Assembly (NCBI GenBank): GCA_964568355.1
Contig: CAZMRK010000706.1
Location: 1-5,316, forward strand
Length of the DNA: 5,316 bases
Direction of reading: 5' to 3'
Source: JAJPJX01 sp964568355
GTDB lineage: Bacteria > Acidobacteriota > Terriglobia > Bryobacterales > Bryobacteraceae
Part shown: in pieces, positions 1 to 5,316 of the stretch
How the letters are laid out: the number at the start of each line of letters is the position of its first letter
How positions within the stretch are numbered: position 1 is the first letter of the stretch
Notes under the pieces: model-generated
What the model was told of the DNA's origin: nothing
The model's database searches: none
The model's input: only the letters and a program-made list of their open reading frames with translations
Translations under genes and position numbers: made by a program

Positions 1-1016
1 CCCGGCGTCCCATTCAAGCGCGGGCGGCAGCGCCACCGGCTGAACGCCGCCGCGCCGGTCACCCACACGATGCGCGCAACGATCGCGGCGACGCACACTA
101 CCGCCGCAATTCCTGCATAACGCGCCCCAGTCGCTCCGGTCGAGCGCGCGGCAATGGACTTGAGCTGGAAGCCTACGAGGATAAATGCAAGCACATTCAG
201 GACGAACACGGCGACTTCCCACACAGCCCATGCCGGAATACGAATACGCGCGGGCAGGATTTCGGGTGAGCGGCGGGAAGCGGCCATCGCGTAGACCACC
301 AGGGTAATGATGCCCGAGAGCTGCAGCCGCTCGGCGAGCATCCAGACGGCGAAGGTTCCGCAGAACTGAAAGACCACCGCAGTCGCCACGTCGTGAATAC
401 GAGCGCTGATGGCGAGCGACGGCCGCGCCAGTACCAGCCCAAGAACGACGCTGCCGAACGTGACGACGACCAGGGTCGGCGCCACACTCCAACCGGAGAG
501 AAACCCCGTTATGGTGGCGCCCACCGCGAGCCGGTAGACCAGCAGCGCGCTCGCATCGTTAAACAGGCTCTCCCCTTCGAGAATGACGAGCAGCCGGTGT
601 GGAGGACGGAGCTGTTTCAACACTGTCGTCGCCGCCGCGGCGTCCGGCGGCGCGACGATGGCGCCCAAGGCGACGGCCGCGGCCCACGGCATATCGGGGA
701 CGATCGCTCTGGCTACCACCGCCACGACCAAGATGGTGAGCGCGACGGCGCCGAGGGCGAGGCTCGCAACCGCGCGCCAGTTCGCGCGGAGGTCGCGTGG
801 TGAAGCGTCAAAAGCGGCGTCGACCAGGACGGGCGCAACAAACAGAGCGAGCGCGAGCTCGGGGTCGAGCACGAGCGTCGGCACCCCGGGCAAGAGCGCG
901 AGCACGGCGCCGGCAAGCGCTACCAAGGCCGGGTAGGGCGCGCCGAACCGCCGCGCTAATGCCGCGAGAGCCGCGCCGCCCAGCAGCAGCGCGATCACAA
1001 TCTCAAAAACCTCCAT
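1..1016 (-). CDS. Na+/H+ antiporter, CPA1 (NhaP-like) family, partial (C-terminus off left edge)
   Basis: Reading the minus strand from the ATG at 1016-1014 gives an uninterrupted frame of 338 codons to the window edge. The protein is strongly hydrophobic with many membrane segments (about residues 3-20, 29-43, 55-67, 82-106, 111-131, 155-173, 178-198, 211-228, 233-246, 265-283, 300-322). Family motifs are clear: IVAPPDAAAAT at 120-130 (Asp125) and LEGESLFNDAS at 146-156 (Asn153-Asp154), which correspond to the ion-binding Asp and the Asn-Asp pair of electroneutral CPA1 exchangers. The spacing of 29 residues between the two Asp matches what I recall for archaeal NhaP (D132/D161). FILVGFQL at 278-285 is also typical of the bacterial group. 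It would exchange cytoplasmic Na+ (or K+) for H+ across the inner membrane. Bacterial relatives are about 520-550 residues, so roughly a third is missing, including any cytoplasmic tail. The start is supported by its position just before the first membrane helix; the GGAG upstream is only 1 base from the ATG, so the RBS is weak. It is divergent from the ABC operon. Confidence 0.9.
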   Translation of the reverse strand, partial: MEVFEIVIALLLGGAALAALARRFGAPYPALVALAGAVLALLPGVPTLVLDPELALALFVAPVLVDAAFDASPRDLRANWRAVASLALGAVALTILVVAVVARAIVPDMPWAAAVALGAIVAPPDAAAATTVLKQLRPPHRLLVILEGESLFNDASALLVYRLAVGATITGFLSGWSVAPTLVVVTFGSVVLGLVLARPSLAISARIHDVATAVVFQFCGTFAVWMLAERLQLSGIITLVVYAMAASRRSPEILPARIRIPAWAVWEVAVFVLNVLAFILVGFQLKSIAARSTGATGARYAGIAAVVCVAAIVARIVWVTGAAAFSRWRCRPRLNGTP

Positions 1017-1043
1017 GCTCCGTCAGACCTCGGTCAGTAGACG

Positions 1044-1072
1044 AGTTTAGCGCGCCAGGCCGTTCCCACCAA
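1044..1072 (-). promoter_or_regulatory. possible sigma70-type promoter for the antiporter
   Basis: On the minus strand, TTGGTG (1072-1067) is followed after exactly 17 bases by TAAACT (1049-1044). These match the -35 consensus at 3 of 6 and the -10 consensus at 4 of 6 positions. It would start transcription about 20 bases before the antiporter ATG. The match is weak and the consensus may not suit this organism. Confidence 0.22.
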
Positions 1073-1144
1073 TTTCGTCTCACGTTTTCGCTGCAACCCA
1101 AATGTTTCGGTCAGTGGGTAGGGCCGTGCGATGATAGGCACAGC

Positions 1145-1891
1145 GTGGGATGTGTCCTTTCTGTGACAGAGATCTGCAAGACCTACGGACGTGAATCCGT
1201 AGCTGTCGACCACGTCTCGTTCTGTGTGGATTCGGGCAAGATCGTCGGGCTGCTCGGCCCGAACGGCGCAGGCAAGACCACGACGATCAACATGGTCCTC
1301 GGTGTGCTCGAGCCGACGTCCGGCTCCGTGTCGATTGATGGACTGCCGTTGCGCACGCGGCGGGCGGCAGCGCTGGCGCGAACGAACTTCGCGGCCGTCT
1401 ATGCCCCGCTGCCGGGTAACCTGACGGTCGTGGAAAACCTTCGGTTCTTCGGTCTCGTTTATAACCTCAGGAACCTGACTGAGCGCATCGAGGCGCTGCT
1501 CAAAGAGTACGATCTGGTGCGTTTCCGTAACACCAAAACCGGAACGCTGTCATCCGGCGAGCAGACCAGAGTGACGCTCGCCAAAGCGATGCTGAACAAG
1601 CCGCGTCTGTTGCTGCTGGATGAGCCGACCGCTTCGCTCGATCCTTCGACGGCGCGCGACATCCGCGCTCGCATTCGCGATTTCGTTCGCAGCGAGAATG
1701 CCGGAGTTCTGTGGACCTCGCACAACATGTACGAAGTGGAGGAAGTCTGCGATCACGTGCTGTTTCTGTCTCGGGGCCGCATCCTGCTGGAAGGGGATCC
1801 CCGGACTCTCCCCGCGGAACACGGCAAAGAGACGCTGGAGGAACTGTTCATCGCCGTGGCGAGAGAGCCGCTGAGGTTGCAGCAGGCATGA
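1145..1891 (+). CDS. ABC transporter ATP-binding protein (ABC-2 exporter type)
   Basis: This 248-residue nucleotide-binding domain powers an ABC-2 exporter with the permease encoded directly after it. Visible motifs are Walker A GPNGAGKT at 38-45, signature LSSGEQ at 135-140, Walker B LLLLDEP at 155-161 with catalytic Glu160, D-loop SLD at 164-166, and the H-loop His193 in LWTSHNM. The region 81-98 where the Q-loop glutamine is expected (NFAAVYAPLPG then LTVVENL) contains no Gln. The layout, one domain of about 245 residues with a single downstream permease, resembles NodI- or YadG-type importless exporters such as those for polysaccharide, lipid or drug. The open frame extends back to 797, but the upstream part is Arg/Pro-rich and overlaps the antiporter, so it is not coding. 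I chose GTG at 1145, with a weak TAGG 6 bases upstream, since the domain begins at about residue 5. GTG at 1163 (242 residues) is the alternative. The substrate is not deducible. Confidence 0.9.
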   Translation: MGCVLSVTEICKTYGRESVAVDHVSFCVDSGKIVGLLGPNGAGKTTTINMVLGVLEPTSGSVSIDGLPLRTRRAAALARTNFAAVYAPLPGNLTVVENLRFFGLVYNLRNLTERIEALLKEYDLVRFRNTKTGTLSSGEQTRVTLAKAMLNKPRLLLLDEPTASLDPSTARDIRARIRDFVRSENAGVLWTSHNMYEVEEVCDHVLFLSRGRILLEGDPRTLPAEHGKETLEELFIAVAREPLRLQQA

Positions 1892-2700
1892 ATCAGATGC
1901 GAATTCGGCGCGTCTTTGCCATTGTGGTTCGCCAGTTCTACCTCTATCGTGGAAGCCCTGCGCGAGTATTGTCGCTGTTTGCCTGGATCGCCATTGACAT
2001 TGTGCTATGGGGATTCATCAGCCGTTATTTGAATACGGTGGCGTCTCCGGGTTACAACTTCGTGCCGGCGCTTCTTGGCGCCGTGCTGCTGTGGGATTTC
2101 TTCACTCGCGTGATGCAGGGCGTGACGATGGCTTTTTTCGAGGATGTCTGGACGCGCAACTTCCTCAACATCTTCGGCAGCCCGATGTCCATCACCGAGT
2201 ATGTTACCGGTCTTGTGCTTTCGAGCATAGCCACCAGCTCGGTTGGCCTTCTTACCATGCTCCTTCTTGCAAGCACGGTCTTCCGGCTTGACCTGCTCTT
2301 GTATGGCATTGCTGCGCTGCCGTTTATAGCGGTTCTGTTTCTGTTCGGCATCGCTCTGGGAATCATGGCGAGCGCCCTGGTCCTGCGGCTCGTACCTTCC
2401 GCCGAGTGGTTTATCTGGCCCATACCGGCCCTGATATCGCCGTTTGCAGGGGTGTTCTATCCCCTCGATGTGCTTCCGCAATGGATGCAGACTGTCGCCC
2501 GCTGCCTGCCGCCGGCCTATGTTTTCGAGAATCTGCGGCGTCTCGTCAAAGGAGGCACGGTCAGCCCGGCACAGTTGCTGACCAGCAGCGTTCTGGCGAT
2601 CGCGTACATTCTGCTCGCCTGTTTTGTCTTCACCCAAACGTACCGGGCGGTCGTACGCACAGGGCTGATCGCCCGATACAGTGCTGAGAGCGTCAGCTAA
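1888..2700 (+). CDS. ABC-2 type transporter permease
   Basis: This 270-residue integral membrane protein is the transmembrane half of the exporter. A short basic cytoplasmic N-terminus (MNQMRIRRV) leads into about six membrane segments near residues 28-45, 57-77, 105-130, 139-167, 172-192 and 231-250. The conserved ABC-2 signature lies at about 180-213: ISPFAGVFYPLDVLP, then LPPAYVFENLR, as in the NodJ/YadH/DrrB-like permeases. Length is normal for the family (250-290). The start ATG at 1888 overlaps the ATPase stop (ATGA, 1888-1891), which points to translational coupling and equal production of the two subunits; GAGG at 1873-1876 could serve as RBS. The frame extends open to 1711, but that part lies inside the ATPase gene and reads as non-coding. 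An active exporter would need two copies of each subunit. No third component, such as a periplasmic adaptor or a substrate-synthesis gene, is adjacent, so the exported compound is unknown. Confidence 0.92.
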   Translation: MNQMRIRRVFAIVVRQFYLYRGSPARVLSLFAWIAIDIVLWGFISRYLNTVASPGYNFVPALLGAVLLWDFFTRVMQGVTMAFFEDVWTRNFLNIFGSPMSITEYVTGLVLSSIATSSVGLLTMLLLASTVFRLDLLLYGIAALPFIAVLFLFGIALGIMASALVLRLVPSAEWFIWPIPALISPFAGVFYPLDVLPQWMQTVARCLPPAYVFENLRRLVKGGTVSPAQLLTSSVLAIAYILLACFVFTQTYRAVVRTGLIARYSAESVS

Positions 2701-2734
2701 CAGCGCGCTTCGGGTGTCGTTGCCACCGCCCGCG

Positions 2735-2751
2735 CCTGTCCGCGGCACAGG
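2735..2751 (+). terminator. small hairpin after the ABC operon, weak terminator candidate
   Basis: CCTGT (2735-2739) can pair with ACAGG (2747-2751) around a 7-base GC-rich loop, 34 bases after the permease stop. There is no T-run after the stem, so it is not a classical intrinsic terminator. It may only be a pause or mRNA-stability structure, or chance. Confidence 0.2.
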
Positions 2752-2754
2752 ACC

Positions 2755-2780
2755 AGATAGAGTACCTTATCTATATCTAT
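2755..2780 (+). promoter_or_regulatory. AT-rich operator/promoter candidate overlapping the serine hydrolase start
   Basis: An AT-rich island stands out in otherwise GC-rich DNA. It holds two head-to-tail copies of TATCTA (2768-2773 and 2774-2779), the second running into the ATG, and an inverted pair ATAGA (2757-2761) / TCTAT (2770-2774) with 8 bases between. The first TATCTA lies 5 bases before the ATG, so it could act as a -10 element for a leaderless transcript. The inverted pair has the geometry of a dimeric repressor site. There is no good -35 at the right distance and no Shine-Dalgarno sequence before the ATG. Function is inferred only. Confidence 0.3.
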
Positions 2781-4029
2781 GCTTCTGAAGTCCAAGCTGA
2801 GCTTCTGCCTGTTCGCCTTAGCCGGCCTGCTGCACGCTGCCGCAGCCGTCAAACCCGAGTCGGTCGGACTCTCCGGGGAGCGCCTTTCTCGCATTCACGA
2901 CGCGATCGAGCGCCACATCGACGCCCATGATTTCTCCGGCGCCGTTACACTGGTCGCGCGCAAAGGGCAGATCGCCTGGTTTGAGGCGCAGGGCCTGATG
3001 GATGTGGAAGCAAGCAAACCCATGCAGAAGAATGCCACCTTTCGCGTCTTCTCCATGTCGAAACCGATCTGCGGCGCCGCGATCCTGATACTGCTCGAAG
3101 AAGGCAAGGTGCGCCTCAACGATCCCGTCTCGAAATTCATACCGGAGTTCAAAGGCTCGAAAGTCGCCGTCATTCAGGATCGCCCCGCTGGCGCTCCCGC
3201 ATCCGATGAGCCGAAGTACTACACCATCCCCGCCGCGCGCGAAATCACCATTCAGGATCTGCTGACGCATGTCTCCGGGCTCGCCAGCAGCGGCCGGGCC
3301 AGCTCAAACGCGTTGCCGGGCTTGATCGATATGGTAGGCAGCCAAACACTCGCGAGCATGATGCCGAAGTTCGCCGCGGCACCACTCGATTTCCAACCAG
3401 GATCGCGCTGGACCTACAGCCCGCTCGCCGGGTTTGACACCCTCGGCCGTGTCGTCGAAGTGGCATCCGGCATGAGCCTGGACCAATTCCTGAGACAGCG
3501 CATCTTCACACCGCTTGGCATGACCACTACGGCCTTCCATCCGGGCGATGACCGCTGGTCGAGCGTCGTGACGGCCTATCACCGCACCGAAGGCGCGCTG
3601 ACGAAGACGCAGAGGCCGAACCGCCTCCAGAGTAAGACCTATTTCTCCGGCGCGGGCGGTCTTGTCTCCACCGCTGAAGAGTACGCCCAGTTCGCGCTGA
3701 TGCTCTGCGCCGGCGGCCAGTGGAACGGCAAGCGGCTACTCAGCCCGAAGACCGTGGAACTCATGTCCTCCGTGTTCGTACCCGACACATTCGCGGGGCG
3801 TTCGCCCGGCCGGGGTTATGGGCTCAGCGTCGAAGTCGTCAGCGACCCGGTTGCCGGGGGCCGCCGCGTTTCTAAGGGCAGCTTCGGCTGGGACGGCGCT
3901 TTCGGCACCCACTTCTGGGTCGACCCGAAAGAGAAGCTGGTCGGCGTAATGATGATCCAGACCGACAACCCGGACCGCCAGGCGGACCGGGATTTCGAAA
4001 ACGCCGTCATGCAGGCAGTCGTGGAGTAA
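2779..4029 (+). CDS. secreted beta-lactamase-family serine hydrolase (class C / family VIII esterase-like)
   Basis: This 416-residue protein belongs to the beta-lactamase/transpeptidase-like family (PF00144), which includes AmpC, DD-peptidases and family VIII esterases. It uses an acyl-serine mechanism. Residues 1-23 form a Sec signal peptide (basic MLLKSK, hydrophobic core, Ala-rich end), with likely cleavage before Val24, so it acts in the periplasm or outside. The nucleophile motif is SMSK, Ser92-xx-Lys95. Tyr213 in WTYSP is the second motif (YxN position, here Tyr-Ser-Pro). The third motif region is GWDGAFGTHFWVDP at 370-383, where class C enzymes carry KTG. Typical family landmarks are DLLTHVSGL at 160-168, PGSRWTYS at 207-214, PLGMTTTAF at 245-253 and GAGGLVSTAEEYAQF at 291-305. 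The Pro after Tyr-Ser and the lack of KTG make an esterase or peptidase more likely than a true beta-lactamase; the substrate cannot be told. ATG 2779 is the only start, since an in-frame TAG lies at 2758. No RBS is visible. The gene stands alone, 78 bases after the ABC operon. Confidence 0.93.
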   Translation: MLLKSKLSFCLFALAGLLHAAAAVKPESVGLSGERLSRIHDAIERHIDAHDFSGAVTLVARKGQIAWFEAQGLMDVEASKPMQKNATFRVFSMSKPICGAAILILLEEGKVRLNDPVSKFIPEFKGSKVAVIQDRPAGAPASDEPKYYTIPAAREITIQDLLTHVSGLASSGRASSNALPGLIDMVGSQTLASMMPKFAAAPLDFQPGSRWTYSPLAGFDTLGRVVEVASGMSLDQFLRQRIFTPLGMTTTAFHPGDDRWSSVVTAYHRTEGALTKTQRPNRLQSKTYFSGAGGLVSTAEEYAQFALMLCAGGQWNGKRLLSPKTVELMSSVFVPDTFAGRSPGRGYGLSVEVVSDPVAGGRRVSKGSFGWDGAFGTHFWVDPKEKLVGVMMIQTDNPDRQADRDFENAVMQAVVE

Positions 4030-4042
4030 ACCCGGCGCAACT

Positions 4043-5263
4043 TCACTTCGGCGTCACATGGATCAGGGCGCCGGGACTGGCGTCCTCCAGCATCCACAGC
4101 GAGCCATCGGGGCCTTCTTCCACATCGCGGATGCGGCGGCCCACATTCCATCGCTCGGCAGCCTTGGCGCCGCCGTGGCCGTCAAAGACGATGCGGTTGA
4201 GTGACGTGCTTCCAAGTCCGCTGATGAAGCCGCTGCCATTCCATTGCGGGAAGGTCCTGGTGCCGCGGTAGAACATCAGATTGCCCGGCGCGATCACCGG
4301 CACCCAATAGAGCACCGGCTTTGCCAGGTCGAGCCGCGTGTCGGGATTGGGAATGGGCACGCCGTTATAGTTCTTGCCATAGGAGACGAGAGGCCAGCCA
4401 TAATTCTTGCCCTTGTCGATCAGGTTCAGCTCGTCGCCGCCGAACGGGCCATGCTCCACTTCCCACAATTCGCCAGTGGGCGAAAACGCCAGCCCATAGG
4501 GCGTGCGGACGCCGCTGGCCCAGGTTTCTGCCGGCGTCAGGTTCGGGCCGGGGAAGGGATAGGTGCTCACCACCCTCGCGCTCTTGGCGGCTTCGGTGTC
4601 GCGGGGCGGATCGATCAGAGGAATGGTGGCGGCGCCGGTTTTGCCGAAGTTGGGATTGCCGGGGGCCGGCTTGCCATCCAGCGTCAGGCGCAGAATCTTG
4701 CCTTCGGGCTGGCTGGGATCCTGAGCAGGGGTAAAGCGCTGACGGTCGCCAACCGAGAGGAACAGATACTTGCCGTCGGGCGAGAAGGCGACTTGCGCGC
4801 CTTCCTGCCCGCCCTTGCCCTTGGGCATCTGGCGCCACAGCACCTCGAAGTTTTCGAGGCTGGCCGAGGTGGCCGTGACGTTCAGTTTGGCGCGCGCGAG
4901 CGCCAGGCCCCCGCCATAGTCACCCGGCTCGGCATAGGTGAGATAGATCTTGTGATCGGTGGCGTAATGCGGCGAGAGGAAGACGCCATGCATGCCATTC
5001 TGGCCCTGCCAATAAACCGGCGGTGTATTGCCCACCAGGATCTTCTCCCCCTGCTGAGATACCAGCCAAACAGGCCCGACCTTTTCCGTGATCAGCATGC
5101 GGCCATCGGGGACGAAGGCCAGCCGCCAGGGTAGTTTGAAGGTGGCCACCGTGGTCATAGTGAAGGGCAGGCTGGCTTCGGGCTTCAGTTCCCCCACGTT
5201 GACCTGAGCCGAAACCGTCATTGAGGCCAGGGTGAAAAGCAACCCCGCTTTCGCCAATTTCAT
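4043..5263 (-). CDS. secreted PQQ-dependent sugar dehydrogenase-like protein (glucose/sorbosone dehydrogenase family)
   Basis: This six-bladed beta-propeller protein of the GSDH family (PF07995) resembles soluble glucose dehydrogenase and the aldose dehydrogenase YliI. Such enzymes oxidise sugars in the periplasm with PQQ and Ca2+. Numbered from the upstream ATG (5269, 408 residues), a signal peptide covers about 3-21 with cleavage in VSAQ. Landmarks are PWRLAFVPDGRMLITEK at 47-63, GQNGMHGVFLSP at 89-100, GGQEGAQVAFSPDGKYLF at 153-170, GKILRLTLDGKPAPGNPNF at 190-208, ASGVRTPYGLAF at 251-262, EHGPFGGDELNLI at 272-284, KNYGWP at 288-293 and RRIRDVEEGPDGSLW at 378-392. The likely PQQ contacts Gln90, Arg255, Arg379 and Arg381 are present, but the catalytic His position is Gln155. 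I chose the second ATG (5263, 406 residues) because AGGAG at 5276-5272 lies 8 bases from it and only 2 from ATG 5269. It converges on the serine hydrolase with 13 bases between; no PQQ-synthesis or cytochrome gene is in view. Confidence 0.92.
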   Translation of the reverse strand: MKLAKAGLLFTLASMTVSAQVNVGELKPEASLPFTMTTVATFKLPWRLAFVPDGRMLITEKVGPVWLVSQQGEKILVGNTPPVYWQGQNGMHGVFLSPHYATDHKIYLTYAEPGDYGGGLALARAKLNVTATSASLENFEVLWRQMPKGKGGQEGAQVAFSPDGKYLFLSVGDRQRFTPAQDPSQPEGKILRLTLDGKPAPGNPNFGKTGAATIPLIDPPRDTEAAKSARVVSTYPFPGPNLTPAETWASGVRTPYGLAFSPTGELWEVEHGPFGGDELNLIDKGKNYGWPLVSYGKNYNGVPIPNPDTRLDLAKPVLYWVPVIAPGNLMFYRGTRTFPQWNGSGFISGLGSTSLNRIVFDGHGGAKAAERWNVGRRIRDVEEGPDGSLWMLEDASPGALIHVTPK

Positions 5264-5271
5264 CGTCATGT

Positions 5272-5276
5272 CTCCT
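5272..5276 (-). promoter_or_regulatory. ribosome binding site AGGAG of the sugar dehydrogenase gene
   Basis: On the minus strand AAGGAGAC precedes two in-frame ATGs separated by one codon. AGGAG is 2 bases from the first (5269) and 8 bases from the second (5263). The second has normal spacing, so this site decides the start. It is the strongest Shine-Dalgarno sequence in the window. The remaining bases to 5316 show no clear promoter. Confidence 0.7.
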
Positions 5277-5316
5277 TGCTTCTCAAGCTCCCGACCGGGA
5301 TTTGTGCACCAATCGC

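Noticed and set aside
393..936. Plus-strand open frames (393-803 and 583-936) across the antiporter region
   Set aside because: Their translations are Arg/Ala/Thr-rich low-complexity sequence, while the minus-strand frame gives a recognisable antiporter with conserved Asp and Asn-Asp motifs.
797..1144. N-terminal extension of about 116 residues on the ABC ATPase
   Set aside because: The extension is Arg/Pro/Ala-rich, overlaps the antiporter gene on the other strand for 220 bases, and crosses the intergenic region. ABC-2 ATPases of this type start just before the first beta strand.
1711..1887. N-terminal extension of the permease within the ATPase gene
   Set aside because: It is out of frame with the ATPase and has no membrane or family character. 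The ATGA overlap at 1888 is a normal operon junction and the protein from there has the usual family length.
2005..2748. Minus-strand open frame of 247 codons opposite the permease gene
   Set aside because: It is highly charged Arg/Gln-rich shadow sequence with no motif, antisense to a clear ABC-2 permease.
4244..5134. Long plus-strand open frame of 296 codons opposite the sugar dehydrogenase gene
   Set aside because: It lies wholly antisense to a well-conserved protein, and its translation shows no family motif, signal or sensible composition. GC-rich codons commonly produce such open antisense frames.
1..5316. CRISPR arrays, tRNA/rRNA genes, insertion sequences or a defence system
   Set aside because: No regularly spaced repeats, tRNA cloverleaf, transposase motif, or nuclease/helicase domain was seen on either strand.

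Overview
This is a GC-rich bacterial window with dense, mostly hydrophobic or secreted gene products and no mobile elements, RNA genes or CRISPR. The compositional style and the mix of genes (monovalent cation/proton antiporter, ABC-2 exporter, secreted serine hydrolase, secreted PQQ-type sugar dehydrogenase) suit a free-living soil or environmental Gram-negative such as an acidobacterium or proteobacterium. I cannot fix the phylum from the sequence alone.

Layout, left to right. Positions 1-1016 on the minus strand are the N-terminal 338 codons of a CPA1-type Na+/H+ antiporter that runs off the left edge. A 128-base divergent intergenic region (1017-1144) follows. Next is a two-gene plus-strand operon: an ABC ATPase (1145-1891) and an ABC-2 type permease (1888-2700), joined by a 4-base ATGA overlap. 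Together they would form an exporter of unknown substrate. A 78-base spacer (2701-2778) with a small hairpin and an AT-rich island leads to a plus-strand gene for a secreted beta-lactamase-family serine hydrolase (2779-4029). Only 13 bases later, convergently on the minus strand, lies a secreted sorbosone/glucose dehydrogenase-like (PQQ fold) protein (4043-5263). The last 47 bases or so hold its ribosome binding site and upstream region.

The two ABC genes clearly work together. The antiporter, hydrolase and dehydrogenase look like independent transcription units, and nothing in the sequence ties them into one pathway. I do not see a new multi-gene system here. The most interesting points are biochemical: the sugar-dehydrogenase homologue seems to keep the PQQ-binding residues but lacks the usual catalytic His, and the ABC ATPase lacks a recognisable Q-loop glutamine. 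The translation start of the serine hydrolase also sits directly on an AT-rich repeat with no visible Shine-Dalgarno sequence.
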